Assembly: GCF_029962605.1 (NCBI RefSeq) | Contig: NZ_CP124750.1 | Span: 2,418,001 to 2,482,000, forward strand | Length of the DNA stretch: 64,000 nucleotides | Source of the DNA: Serratia sarumanii | Lineage (GTDB): Bacteria; Pseudomonadota; Gammaproteobacteria; Enterobacterales; Enterobacteriaceae | Direction of reading: 5' to 3' | Shown here: one piece after another, positions 10,522 through 18,785 of the stretch | How positions within the stretch are numbered: the first letter of the stretch is position 1 | How the letters are laid out: each line of letters begins with the position of its first letter | The notes under the pieces: model-generated | The model's input: the letters and a program-made list of their open reading frames with translations, nothing else | Told to the model about the DNA's origin: nothing | Database searches by the model: none | Made by a program: the position numbers and the translations under genes

Positions 10522-10550
10522 AGCCTCCGCCGTAACGGCGGGGGCTTTTT
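10522..10550 (+). terminator. Rho-independent terminator after inh
   Basis: AGCCTCCGCC-GTAAC-GGCGGGGGCT forms a GC-rich stem with one mismatch followed by TTTT. It overlaps the stop codon of the convergent DUF1330 gene. Confidence 0.8.
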
Positions 10551-10845
10551 AATGGGCGGGCGGCAAGCCGTCGACGATGGTAATCATGGCTTCCGCCACG
10601 TAGCGCCGCTGTTGTTTCGCCAACTGATAGGCCGGCGAATGGTAGCAGGCCAACGCGGTGGCGTAGTCGTCGAATTCGATCAGCACATGTTTCACAAACG
10701 ATGGGCCTTCCAGCGTTTGCGCCTGTTCGCCGCGGGCGAGAAAACGGGCGTTGAACTGGCGAAACGCCTGGGGCGCCAAATCCATGTAATGCTGATATTG
10801 CTGCGGATCTTTCACGGTAACATGGGCGATCCAGTAAGCGGGCAT
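10549..10845 (-). CDS. DUF1330 family protein
   Basis: 98-residue single-domain protein of the dimeric ferredoxin-like alpha/beta barrel fold, starting MPAYWIAHVTVKDPQQYQHY and containing VLIEFDDYATALACYHSPAYQ, both typical of DUF1330. Function of the family is not settled; members resemble small monooxygenase-like or isomerase-like barrels. Its start lies 1 nt beyond the stop of the GntR gene and its ribosome site (GGAG) is inside that gene, so the two are translationally coupled. Position suggests a role in the catabolic island on the other strand. Confidence 0.8.
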   Translation of the reverse strand: MPAYWIAHVTVKDPQQYQHYMDLAPQAFRQFNARFLARGEQAQTLEGPSFVKHVLIEFDDYATALACYHSPAYQLAKQQRRYVAEAMITIVDGLPPAH

Positions 10846-10846
10846 C

Positions 10847-11521
10847 TCAGGACTCCTGTTGCAGAATGCGCTTGGCCAGCGCGGCAGCCTCGGTCAGGTG
10901 ATCGATGACTTCTTGCCTGGCCTGCGTCGGATTGTTTTGTTCGATGGCGTGATAAATGCGCGTCATGCGCTCGAAGCCGGCCAGCTGGCGCTCCGGGGTT
11001 TTCAGGGTCAGGGCGCGCAGGCGGCTGATGCGGCTGTTCAGGCGTTGAACGATTTCCCAGGCGATGGCGTGATGGGCCACTTGGAAAATGGTTTCATAAA
11101 AGGCCTGCGAGGCTTCAACGCGCTGAATATCGTCCTGCCCGGCCGACGCCTGATTAATCGCAATTAATTTTTCATGCAGTTTCTTTTTATCTTCCGGCCC
11201 GGCTTTCAGGGCGCAGTCGTGAGCGGCATCCTGTTCAAGCAGCAGGCGAATAGTATAGATCTGCTCGGCAATTTCCCAGGTCAGAATAGCGACAATCGGC
11301 CCTTTCTTGCCGAGCGTTTCAATGAGCCCCTCCGCTTCGAGATAACGGATCACCTCGCGCACCACGCTGCGGCTGACGCCCAGCTCCTCGCACAGGCTGC
11401 GTTCCACCAAACGATCGCCGGCCTGAAAATACCCTGAGATAATCGCCTGCCTAATTTTCGCCAATGCCAATTCGCGCAAGGTGACCGGTGCATTCTCAAT
11501 TTTCAATGACGCCTGAACCAT
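10847..11521 (-). CDS. GntR/FadR (FCD) transcriptional regulator
   Basis: 224 residues. The N-terminal winged helix-turn-helix runs about 20-85 (LRELALAKIRQAIISGYFQAG, LCEELGVSRSVVREVIRYLE). The C-terminal FCD ligand domain starts near 100 (IYTIRLLLEQDAAHDCAL) and has FERMTRIYHAIEQNN near the end, with His residues likely for metal and ligand binding. The start MVQASLKIEN at 11521 is chosen because upstream residues do not belong to the family. Divergent from the AA_synth-led operon; a palindrome TGGTATACCA near that operon's promoter is the probable operator. Confidence 0.88.
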   Translation of the reverse strand: MVQASLKIENAPVTLRELALAKIRQAIISGYFQAGDRLVERSLCEELGVSRSVVREVIRYLEAEGLIETLGKKGPIVAILTWEIAEQIYTIRLLLEQDAAHDCALKAGPEDKKKLHEKLIAINQASAGQDDIQRVEASQAFYETIFQVAHHAIAWEIVQRLNSRISRLRALTLKTPERQLAGFERMTRIYHAIEQNNPTQARQEVIDHLTEAAALAKRILQQES

Positions 11522-11885
11522 AATTGTCTCTATTTTTTGTGGATCATCATTAATCCGGATAACGACGCGAATTCCCGTTTGCCCGGTACTATTAACATCT
11601 TTCCAACCTGCAAAGCAACGGCGGCCGATTTCGCGCCGCATCGCCAAAACGGTGAATGTTGCAGCAGCTCACAAAATCGAAAGATAGCCTAAAAAAACCG
11701 CTTTTCGGTGCTGATAGCCGCTGGCTCAACGGCTGCGGCACGGGCACAGGGTGCTGAGCGGACGCGGTCGTGGCCGGTGTTTCACTCCCTGCCAAAGCCC
11801 ACGCAAATTTACTAATGCATTGATTAACCGGTGTTATTTTCAAATTTGCTCTACCTCCCCAAGTGAAAACAAGAATACCGTATTA

Positions 11886-11895
11886 TGGTATACCA
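11886..11895. promoter_or_regulatory. probable GntR/FCD operator
   Basis: Perfect palindrome TGGTATACCA, the usual shape for FCD-GntR operators, ending 4 bp before the -35 box. Confidence 0.55.
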
Positions 11896-11899
11896 AATT

Positions 11900-11929
11900 T
11901 TGACATGCCAATCTGCCCGATGCTATACC
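11900..11929 (+). promoter_or_regulatory. promoter of the AA_synth operon
   Basis: TTGACA (11900-11905), 18-bp spacer, TATACC (11924-11929). Predicted start near 11936, 44 nt before the ATG at 11980. Confidence 0.6.
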
Positions 11930-11979
11930 CTCGACTCGCGACATCTGATTAACATTTGATTTACTTTTCGAGGTCCCTT

Positions 11980-12582
11980 ATGCATCAAGACATCCGCAAG
12001 ACCCTGGTTTCCACAGAAACCCTCTACGCCGACGGCGGCAAATCGGCCGGCAAACCGCTGGTGATGATCGCGGCGGCGGCGGTGATCAAAAACCCCTGGG
12101 CCGGGCAAGGCTTTGTCGAGGATTTGGCGCCAAAGATTCGAGAAATGGCGCCGGTGCTGGGCGAGCTGCTGACCGGTTTGATCCTCAAAGAAGCCGGCTC
12201 CGGCGAGCGTGTGGAAGCCTTCGGCAAAAGCGCGGTGGTGGGGCTGGGCGGCGAGTTGGAACATGCCTCGGCGCTGATCCACACGCTGCATTTCGGCAAC
12301 CACTACCGTTCGGCGGTCAACGGCAAGAGCTATCTGGCGTTCAACAATACCCGCGGGCCGGCCAACGCGCCGATCCTGATCCCGATGATGGGGAAAAACG
12401 ACGAAGGCAGCCGCGAGCACTACCTGACATTTCAGTTCAACATCAACGACGCGCCCTTCGACGATGAAATCGTCATCGCACTGGGCGCGGCGCTGGGGGG
12501 GCGGCCGCACCACCGCATCGGCAACCGTTATCTGGATCTGAAAGAGCTGGGCCATGATCAGAACAATCCGGCAGCTGTCTGA
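11980..12582 (+). CDS. AA_synth (DUF1185) family protein
   Basis: 200 residues, starting MHQDIRKTLVSTETLYADGG, with KPLVMIAAAAVIKNPWAG and a glycine-rich VVGLGGELEHASALIHTLHFG segment typical of the 'amino acid synthesis' family PF06684. The biochemical role of this family is unproven despite its name. The C-terminal half (DDEIVIALGAALGGRPHHRIGNRY) is also conserved in style. First gene of a tightly packed operon; the ATG at 11980 has CGAGG 7 nt upstream and the end overlaps the next gene by 29 nt. Context suggests it acts on an intermediate of ring or amide breakdown; that is inference. Confidence 0.85.
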   Translation: MHQDIRKTLVSTETLYADGGKSAGKPLVMIAAAAVIKNPWAGQGFVEDLAPKIREMAPVLGELLTGLILKEAGSGERVEAFGKSAVVGLGGELEHASALIHTLHFGNHYRSAVNGKSYLAFNNTRGPANAPILIPMMGKNDEGSREHYLTFQFNINDAPFDDEIVIALGAALGGRPHHRIGNRYLDLKELGHDQNNPAAV

Positions 12583-13381
12583 ACCCGCTCTGCGGGTGGG
12601 GTATTTGGAGGCCGGGCGTGGCGAGCCGCTGGTATTGATCCACGGCGTAGGCATGAACGCGGAGGCCTGGTATCCCCAGCTCGATGCGCTCAGCGCGCAC
12701 TTTCGGGTCATCGCCGTCGATATGCCGGGCCACGGAGAAAGCGAAGGCTTCGCCCACGCCGCGACGCTGGAGGATTACGTGCGCTGGATGGCGGCCTTCT
12801 TAAACACCCTGGGCGCGCCGAGCGCGGCGGTGGCGGGGCACTCGATGGGGGCGTTGATCACCGCCGGTCTGGCGATCGATTATCCGGAGCGGGTCAATCG
12901 CGCGGTGGTGATGAGCGGCGTGTTTCAGCGCTCAGCAAAGGCCAGCGCCGAGGTCGCGCAACGCGCCAGCGCGTTGGCCAGCGGCCAGACGCAGCTCGAC
13001 TCGCCGCTGAGCCGGTGGTTTGGCGCCGATCCCGCCGAACAGGGTCTGCGCCGGCAGGTGGGCGGCTGGTTGCAACAGGTGGACGTAGCGGGTTATGCCC
13101 GCGCCTATCAGGCGTTTGCTACCGGCGATCGGGTGTATGCCCCGCGTTGGCACCTTATCCGCTGCCCGGTGTTGGTGCTGACCGGCGAGCACGACGCCAA
13201 TTCCAGCCCGGAGATGGCGCGGCAAATGGCGCAGGCCGCACCGAACGGGCGCGCGGTAATCATTGAGAACGCCAAACACATGGTCAGTCTGACCGATGCG
13301 CAACGCGTCAACGCGCTGATGCTTGATTTTCTGACCTCAGAGCAACCTTTGACTTTAGGAGCAGCAAATGGACGCGGATAA
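12554..13381 (+). CDS. alpha/beta hydrolase (RutD/MhpC-like)
   Basis: 275-residue serine hydrolase. The oxyanion region is LIHGVGMNAEAW, the nucleophile elbow is AGHSMGAL (Ser near 97), the acid is in LTGEHDANSSP and the catalytic His in ENAKHMVSL. All three triad residues are present. It probably cleaves an amide, carbamate or ester made by the monooxygenase of the same operon, as RutD does in the uracil pathway. It overlaps AA_synth by 29 nt at its start and the flavin reductase gene by 14 nt at its end, so translation is coupled. Confidence 0.88.
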   Translation: MIRTIRQLSEPALRVGYLEAGRGEPLVLIHGVGMNAEAWYPQLDALSAHFRVIAVDMPGHGESEGFAHAATLEDYVRWMAAFLNTLGAPSAAVAGHSMGALITAGLAIDYPERVNRAVVMSGVFQRSAKASAEVAQRASALASGQTQLDSPLSRWFGADPAEQGLRRQVGGWLQQVDVAGYARAYQAFATGDRVYAPRWHLIRCPVLVLTGEHDANSSPEMARQMAQAAPNGRAVIIENAKHMVSLTDAQRVNALMLDFLTSEQPLTLGAANGRG

Positions 13382-14297
13382 ACGCAGGCAGTTGCGCGAC
13401 GCTTTCGGCGCCTTTATGACCGGCGTCACCATTGTGACCTCGGTAGACAAACAGGGGCGGCCGATTGGCTTCACCGCCAATTCGTTTTCGTCGGTGTCGC
13501 TGGATCCGGCGCTGCTGTTGGTGAGCATCGATAAACGTTCGGCGAATCTGGCGCATTTTACCCAGTGCAGCCATTTCGCCATCAATATTCTGGCGGAACA
13601 GCAAAAAGAGGCTTCAACCATTTTTGCGCAAAAGAACGAAGACCGCTTTGCGCTGATCGATTGGCGCTGGAGCGCGTCACGGGTGCCGCTGATCGATAAC
13701 AGTTCGGCGTGGTTCGACTGCTCGCTGCATCAGGTGGTGGACGCCGGCGACCATGCCATTCTGATCGGCCAGGTCGAAGGGTTCGAGTCCAACGCCACCG
13801 CCGGTCTGGGGTATTACCGCGGCGCTTATTTCACGCCTTATCAAAACGCGCAGTCGCTGATTGGCGGGCCGCAGGTGGTGGTAAGCGCGTTGATCGAGTT
13901 TGAAGGGCACGCCGTGATGGTGCGGCAAAATGACGGCGGCTATCAACTGCCGTCCAGCGCGGTGGAGAAACGCAGCGTCAGCGAAACGTTGGGAGATTTA
14001 CTGCAGCAGTTGGGCATCAACGCCCATCCGGGCTTCGTCTATTCCGTCTATGACGACCGCCAGAAGCACCAGCAACACATCGTTTTCCTGTGCGCGCTGC
14101 CGACCGACGCCGGCAGCCTGACGCCGCAGCTGGGCGCGGCGGAATGGTTCGACATGCCGACGCTGGCGCGGCTGCCGATCAAGGATCCGGCGCTGCGATC
14201 GATGCTGGGCCGGTTCGTCAAAGAAAACGCCGTGGGCAATTACGGTATCTATTATGGCGATGAGCACAGCGGTGCCATCAAGCAATTCGCCGGTTGA
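13368..14297 (+). CDS. flavin reductase fused to a degenerate Nudix domain
   Basis: 309 residues in two domains. Residues about 8-155 are a short-chain flavin reductase (LRDAFGAFMTGVTIVTS, GFTANSFSSVSLDPALLL, NLAHF, HFAINILAEQQ), which would supply reduced FMN to the monooxygenase encoded next. Residues about 170-290 look like a Nudix fold (VVVSALIEFEGHAVMVRQ, then LPSSAVEKRSVSETLGD). The Nudix box has lost its REUXEE core (GDLLQQ instead), so hydrolysis is unlikely and a binding or sensing role is more probable. Start at 13368 with AGGAG 6 nt upstream. Stand-alone flavin reductases are about 170 residues; this fusion is unusual. Confidence 0.88.
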   Translation: MDADKRRQLRDAFGAFMTGVTIVTSVDKQGRPIGFTANSFSSVSLDPALLLVSIDKRSANLAHFTQCSHFAINILAEQQKEASTIFAQKNEDRFALIDWRWSASRVPLIDNSSAWFDCSLHQVVDAGDHAILIGQVEGFESNATAGLGYYRGAYFTPYQNAQSLIGGPQVVVSALIEFEGHAVMVRQNDGGYQLPSSAVEKRSVSETLGDLLQQLGINAHPGFVYSVYDDRQKHQQHIVFLCALPTDAGSLTPQLGAAEWFDMPTLARLPIKDPALRSMLGRFVKENAVGNYGIYYGDEHSGAIKQFAG

Positions 14298-14316
14298 GGC
14301 TGAACGGGAGAGTGTG

Positions 14317-15354
14317 ATGAAACTGTCTTTATTCGTGCATATGGAACGAACGTTACCCGACGAACCGCAGGAAAAACTCTACCAGGAGATGATCGAGCTG
14401 TGTGAAATCGCCGATCGCGGCGGCATGCACGCCATCTGGACCGGCGAGCACCACGGCATGAATTTCACCATTGCGCCGAATCCGTTCATCAATCTGGCGG
14501 ACATTGCCCGGCGCACCTCCAGGGTGCGGCTCGGCACCGGCACCATCATTGCGCCGTTCAACCACCCGATCCGTCTGGCGGGCGAGGCGGCGATGACCGA
14601 CATCATCACCGGCGGCAGGCTGGAGCTGGGCATCGCGCGCGGCGCCTATTCCTATGAATACGAACGGCTGATGCCCGGTTTGACCGCCTGGGATGCCGGG
14701 CAGCGCATGCGCGAGCTGATCCCGGCGGTGAAAAAACTGTGGCAGGGCGACTATGCCCATCAGGGGGAATACTGGTCGTTCCCGGCGACCACCTCGTCGC
14801 CGCTGCCGAAACAGCAGCCGCATCCGCCGATTTGGGTGGCGGCGCGCGATCCCAACAGCCACGAATTTGCGGTGCAAAACGGCTGCAACGTTCAGGTTAC
14901 GCCGCTGCATCAAGGGGAAGAGGAGATCGTGCGGCTGGTGACCTGTTTCAACGAGGCGCGTGCACGCTTCGCCGCCGAGCAGCCGCTGAAGATCATGCTG
15001 TTGCAGCATGGCTACGTAGCGGAAGATGAGGCGGACGCCCGCCTGGCGGCGGAAGAGCTCAACCGTTTCTACCACTACTTCGGCGCCTGGTTCAAGAACC
15101 AGCGGCCGGTGCGGCAAGGGCTGATTCAGCCGCTGAGCGACGAAGAGATCGCCGCCAATACCTATTACTCCGCCGAGATGATGCGCACCAACCTGGCTAT
15201 CGGCACCGCCAATGAGGTCATTACGCGGCTGAAAAAATATGAGGCGCTGGGGTATGACGAGTTTGCGTTGTGGATCGACAGCGGCATGAGCTTTGCGCGT
15301 AAAAAGGCCTCTCTGGAGCGGTTCATTCGCTGCGTGATGCCGGAATTTCACTGA
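14317..15354 (+). CDS. luciferase-like (LLM) flavin-dependent monooxygenase
   Basis: 345-residue bacterial-luciferase-like monooxygenase that would use reduced FMN from the upstream reductase. MKLSLFVHMERT begins the TIM barrel; ADRGGMHAIWTGEHHGMNF, ARRTSRVRLGTGTIIAPFNHP and ITGGRLELGIARGAYSYEYE are family blocks, with IWVAARDPNSHEFAVQNG in the second half. The start at 14317 has GGGAG 7 nt upstream; longer starts would overlap the previous gene. In E. coli RutA a related enzyme opens the uracil ring; here the substrate is unknown. I take it as the key oxidative step of the island. Confidence 0.9.
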   Translation: MKLSLFVHMERTLPDEPQEKLYQEMIELCEIADRGGMHAIWTGEHHGMNFTIAPNPFINLADIARRTSRVRLGTGTIIAPFNHPIRLAGEAAMTDIITGGRLELGIARGAYSYEYERLMPGLTAWDAGQRMRELIPAVKKLWQGDYAHQGEYWSFPATTSSPLPKQQPHPPIWVAARDPNSHEFAVQNGCNVQVTPLHQGEEEIVRLVTCFNEARARFAAEQPLKIMLLQHGYVAEDEADARLAAEELNRFYHYFGAWFKNQRPVRQGLIQPLSDEEIAANTYYSAEMMRTNLAIGTANEVITRLKKYEALGYDEFALWIDSGMSFARKKASLERFIRCVMPEFH

Positions 15355-15365
15355 CGGAGGCGCTG

Positions 15366-16832
15366 ATGGAATCGTTCAAACTCTACATCGATGGCCGGTT
15401 TGACGCCGGTTCGGCCACCTTCGACTCGATCAACCCGGCGAGCGGCGAACCCTGGGCGCAGGTGGCGGAAGCCCGCGCGCAGGATGTGGATCGCGCCGTT
15501 GCGGCGGCGCACCGGGCTTTCCAGGGGGCCGAGTGGCGCGATATGACCGCCGGCGCGCGCGGCAAGCTGTTGTTGCGGCTGGCCGACTTGCTGGAGCAGC
15601 ACGCCCCCGAGCTGGCGCGGCTGGAAACGTTGGATACCGGCAAGATCATCCGGGAAACCCAGGCGCAGATCGCTTATGTGGCGGAATACTACCGGTACTA
15701 CGCCGGCCTGGCCGACAAGATGGAAGGCAGCGTGCTGGCGATCGACAAAGCCGACATGGAAACCTGGGTACGTCGCGAACCGATCGGGGTAGTGGCGGCG
15801 ATCGTGCCCTGGAACAGCCAGCTGTTTCTTGCGGCGGTGAAAATCGGCCCGGCGATCGCCGCCGGCTGCACGCTGGTGGTCAAAGCGGCGGAAACCGCGC
15901 CGGCGCCGCTGCTGGCGTTCGCCAGACTGATAGACGAGGCCGGTTTTCCACGCGGCGTATGCAATGTGATCACCGGCTTTGCCGCCGAATGCGGTGCGGT
16001 GCTGACGGCGCATCCGCAGGTAGACCACATCGCCTTTACCGGCGGCGCGGAAACCGCGAAGCACATCGTTCGCGGCAGTGCGGAAAACCTCGCCAGCACC
16101 TCGCTGGAGCTGGGCGGAAAATCGCCGTTTATCGTTTTCGATGATGCGGATCTGACCAGCGCGGCGAATGCGCAGGTGGCGGCCATTTTCGCCGCGTCGG
16201 GCCAGAGCTGCGTAGCCGGCTCGCGCCTGCTGGTGGCGGAAAGCATCAAGGACACGTTTTTGGCCCGGCTGACGGAGAAGGTGCGCAGCATCCGCATCGG
16301 GCCGCCGGATCGCCCGGACACCCAGTTCGGGCCGCTTTGCACCAGGCAGCAGCAAGAGCGGATCGCCGCCATCGTCAGCCGTTCGCTGGAGCAGGGGGCA
16401 AAACTGGTGATTGGCCACGCGGCGATCGACTCACCGGGCTTTTACTACCCGCCGACGATTGTCGATTGCAGCGCGCAACCCGACGCCGAGTGCGTGAAGC
16501 AAGAGCTGTTCGGCCCGGTGCTGTCGGTGTTGACCTTCAGGGACGAAGCGGAGGCCATTCAGCTTGCCAATGATTCTGCCTATGGCCTGGCGGCCGGCAT
16601 TTTCACGCAGAACCTGACGCGCGCGCATCGGGTGACCCGTCGCCTGCGGGTGGGGGTGGTGTGGCTGAATACCTATCGAGCGGTATCGCCGCTGGCGCCG
16701 TTTGGCGGCTACGGCCAGTCGGGGTTTGGCCGCGAGGGCGGGATTGACGCCGCGCTGGAATACACCACCAGCAAAACGGTGTGGCTGCGCACCAGCGACG
16801 ATCCGATAGACGATCCTTTTGTCATGCGCTGA
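15366..16832 (+). CDS. NAD(P)-dependent aldehyde dehydrogenase
   Basis: 488 residues of normal length. IVPWNSQLFLAAVKIGPAI contains the catalytic Asn; FTGGAETAKHIV is the nucleotide-binding turn; LELGGKSPF has the general-base Glu; SGQSCVAGSRLLV has the catalytic Cys; ELFGPVLSV and PFGGYGQSGFGREGG are the end motifs. It follows the monooxygenase by 11 nt. It would oxidise an aldehyde freed after ring opening, comparable to semialdehyde dehydrogenases of known heterocycle pathways. Substrate not determined by sequence. Confidence 0.92.
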   Translation: MESFKLYIDGRFDAGSATFDSINPASGEPWAQVAEARAQDVDRAVAAAHRAFQGAEWRDMTAGARGKLLLRLADLLEQHAPELARLETLDTGKIIRETQAQIAYVAEYYRYYAGLADKMEGSVLAIDKADMETWVRREPIGVVAAIVPWNSQLFLAAVKIGPAIAAGCTLVVKAAETAPAPLLAFARLIDEAGFPRGVCNVITGFAAECGAVLTAHPQVDHIAFTGGAETAKHIVRGSAENLASTSLELGGKSPFIVFDDADLTSAANAQVAAIFAASGQSCVAGSRLLVAESIKDTFLARLTEKVRSIRIGPPDRPDTQFGPLCTRQQQERIAAIVSRSLEQGAKLVIGHAAIDSPGFYYPPTIVDCSAQPDAECVKQELFGPVLSVLTFRDEAEAIQLANDSAYGLAAGIFTQNLTRAHRVTRRLRVGVVWLNTYRAVSPLAPFGGYGQSGFGREGGIDAALEYTTSKTVWLRTSDDPIDDPFVMR

Positions 16833-16845
16833 GTCAGCGCAATCA

Positions 16846-16866
16846 GGCGCGATTTCAGATCGCGCC
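16846..16866 (+). terminator. hairpin after the aldehyde dehydrogenase
   Basis: GGCGCGAT-TTCAG-ATCGCGCC is a perfect 8-bp stem; a TTTT occurs 11 nt further. It may partly separate the catabolic genes from the permease gene, which starts 128 nt later. Confidence 0.5.
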
Positions 16867-16994
16867 GGCAGCCCCGTTTTCATCGCATTGATACAGGCGA
16901 CCGCAATGTCGCCGGGGCAGACGCACGCTTTTTTCGACCTATTCGCACGCTAACACGCTGTAAAAAATAATAATCCACGTTAACCGGGGGATAT

Positions 16995-18380
16995 ATGAAC
17001 TCTCAGCCAGAGCAGACCGCGTTTATTGAAGACAAGTCGATCGATTTTGTTCCCGCCGGGGAGCGCCATGGCCATGCCCGCAGCCTGTTTACCCTGTGGT
17101 TTTGCACCAATATTGCGCCGCTGGCGGTCGTGACCGGGGCCATCTCCACACAAACGTTTCATCTCAATATTCTCTCGGCGCTGAGCGCGATTATCGCCGG
17201 CCACCTGTTCGGCGGTATTTTTCTGGCGCTGACCTCTGCCCAGGGACCACAGGTCGGAATACCGCAAATGGTGCAGAGCCGGGCGCAGTTTGGCCGCTAC
17301 GGCTCGCTGTTGGTGATCGTGTTCGCCACGGTGATCTATCTGGGGTTCTTTATTTCCAACATCACGCTTTCCGGCAAGGTCATCCATAACGTCATCCCGT
17401 CATTGAACATGGGCGTGGCGACGGTGATTGGCGCGGTGTTGGCAACGTTGATCGGGGTGGTGGGCTACCGTTTCATCCATAAGATCAACAAAATCGGCGC
17501 CTGGGTGATGGGCAGCGCGCTGATTCTCGGATTGGTATTGATGTTTTCTCAACCGCTGCCGGCGGATTTTTGGCAGCGGGGATCGTTCAGCATTGCCGGT
17601 TGGTTCGCCACGTTCTGCATCGGCGCCGTCTGGCAAATCAGCTTCTCGCCCTACACGTCAGACTATTCGCGTTACCTGCCGGCGGAAGTCGGCATTGCCA
17701 AACCCTTCCTGTATACCTACCTGGGCGCCTGCAGCGGCACCATTTTGGCCTTCGTGTTCGGCGTGGTGGCGGTCAATCTGGTCGCCGGCAGCGACGATGC
17801 CATGGAGGCGGTGCGCCAGGCGACGGGAGGGCTGGGGCCGGTGTTGATGGTGCTGTTTCTGATCAACATCATCTGCCATAACTCGATGAATTTGTACGGC
17901 GCGGTGCTTTCACTCATCACTGCGGTACAAACCTTCTTACCGCAGTGGATGCCGAATGCGCGTATACGCACGCTGTTCTCGGCGCTGATTTTGCTGGGGG
18001 CGGTGTGGGTGGCGCTGGTTGCCTCGGCCAACTTCGTTCATCTGTTCCTGAACCTGATTTTTGCCTTGATTTCGGTGCTGATCCCCTGGTGCATGATCAA
18101 CCTGATTGATTTTTACCTGCTTAACCGCCAACGCTATGACATTTCGGCCATTTTCAGCGCCGACGGCGGGCGCTACGGCCTGCTAAACACCCGCGCGCTC
18201 GGCGTTTATTTCGGCGGTATTGCGGTGCAGGTGCCTTTCGTCGAGAACGCATTCTTCTCCGGCCCTTACGCCAATCTGATCCCGGGCGCAGACATTTCCT
18301 GGGTGATCAGCATGGTGCTGACCGGTATCGCCTACCCATTGTGTTGTTCGCGACGGGCTAACTGGGCGGTGCAATTATAA
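16995..18380 (+). CDS. NCS1 purine/cytosine permease family transporter
   Basis: Twelve-helix inner-membrane symporter of 461 residues in the cytosine permease family. The N-terminus has SIDFVPAGERHGHARSLF, then the first helix with LWFCTNIAPLAVVTGA; GPQVGIPQMVQSRAQFGRYG and SFSPYTSDYSRYLP are diagnostic of NCS1. It probably imports the nucleobase-like or hydantoin-like substrate of the upstream enzymes, in the role RutG plays for uracil. A GGGGG ribosome site precedes the ATG. The last residues (SRRANWAVQL) are shorter than in many homologues. Confidence 0.9.
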   Translation: MNSQPEQTAFIEDKSIDFVPAGERHGHARSLFTLWFCTNIAPLAVVTGAISTQTFHLNILSALSAIIAGHLFGGIFLALTSAQGPQVGIPQMVQSRAQFGRYGSLLVIVFATVIYLGFFISNITLSGKVIHNVIPSLNMGVATVIGAVLATLIGVVGYRFIHKINKIGAWVMGSALILGLVLMFSQPLPADFWQRGSFSIAGWFATFCIGAVWQISFSPYTSDYSRYLPAEVGIAKPFLYTYLGACSGTILAFVFGVVAVNLVAGSDDAMEAVRQATGGLGPVLMVLFLINIICHNSMNLYGAVLSLITAVQTFLPQWMPNARIRTLFSALILLGAVWVALVASANFVHLFLNLIFALISVLIPWCMINLIDFYLLNRQRYDISAIFSADGGRYGLLNTRALGVYFGGIAVQVPFVENAFFSGPYANLIPGADISWVISMVLTGIAYPLCCSRRANWAVQL

Positions 18381-18521
18381 TTCTCCTGCATCCCGGCCAG
18401 CATAAAAGGCCGGTTTGAGTGATATGATAAAGTAATTTTTAGAACAGGATGTTTCTAATTTTTTAATTTATTAAATTAGATAATAATCGTATGAAATGGC
18501 TAAATGGATTTGGGCTAACTT

Positions 18522-18674
18522 ATGATTGTTATATTAATGTTGCTGCTCATGGTGTTTTATATATCGCTAGCTTATGAGTTTAAAAGAATGAAAAAGCGAA
18601 GAATATATGCCTGCCATAAAAGGAAAAGGAGGGCGTCGGTTAGGCGATTAATCAACATGCTGTTATTCAAGTAA
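18522..18674 (+). CDS. possible small membrane protein (50 aa)
   Basis: Open frame starting MIVILMLLLMVFYISLAYEF: one hydrophobic helix, then a strongly basic tail (KRMKKRRIYACHKRKRRASVRR). The layout, helix first and positive charges inside, is typical of small single-pass membrane proteins. It lies in a 400-bp gap with low GC, and its ribosome site is weak (TGGG). No family recognised; it could be a chance frame. Confidence 0.35.
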   Translation: MIVILMLLLMVFYISLAYEFKRMKKRRIYACHKRKRRASVRRLINMLLFK

Positions 18675-18758
18675 TTTCCCGAAGTAGTTCTTACAGGAGG
18701 GAGCACGATTATTGAGATATATCTCCCTCTGGTTATTAGTTGTTTCGCTACGTTTATA

Positions 18759-18783
18759 TTGCGTCGGGTTGGCTCCGACGCAA
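18759..18783 (-). terminator. hairpin after pqqF
   Basis: TTGCGTCGG and CCGACGCAA form a perfect 9-bp stem around a 7-nt loop, 2 nt after the pqqF stop. No strong U-tract follows. Confidence 0.5.
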
Positions 18784-18785
18784 CA

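Larger units (their letters stand above)
11522..11979. other. 458-bp divergent control region of the Rut-like island
   Basis: Non-coding. The half near the AA_synth gene holds an operator-like palindrome (11886-11895) and a promoter (11900-11929). The half near the GntR gene shows no clear element. Confidence 0.6.
18381..18785. other. 405-bp gap between the permease gene and pqqF
   Basis: AT-rich. It contains the possible 50-residue membrane protein, a GAGATATATCTC palindrome (18714-18725) and the pqqF hairpin at its right end. Confidence 0.5.
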
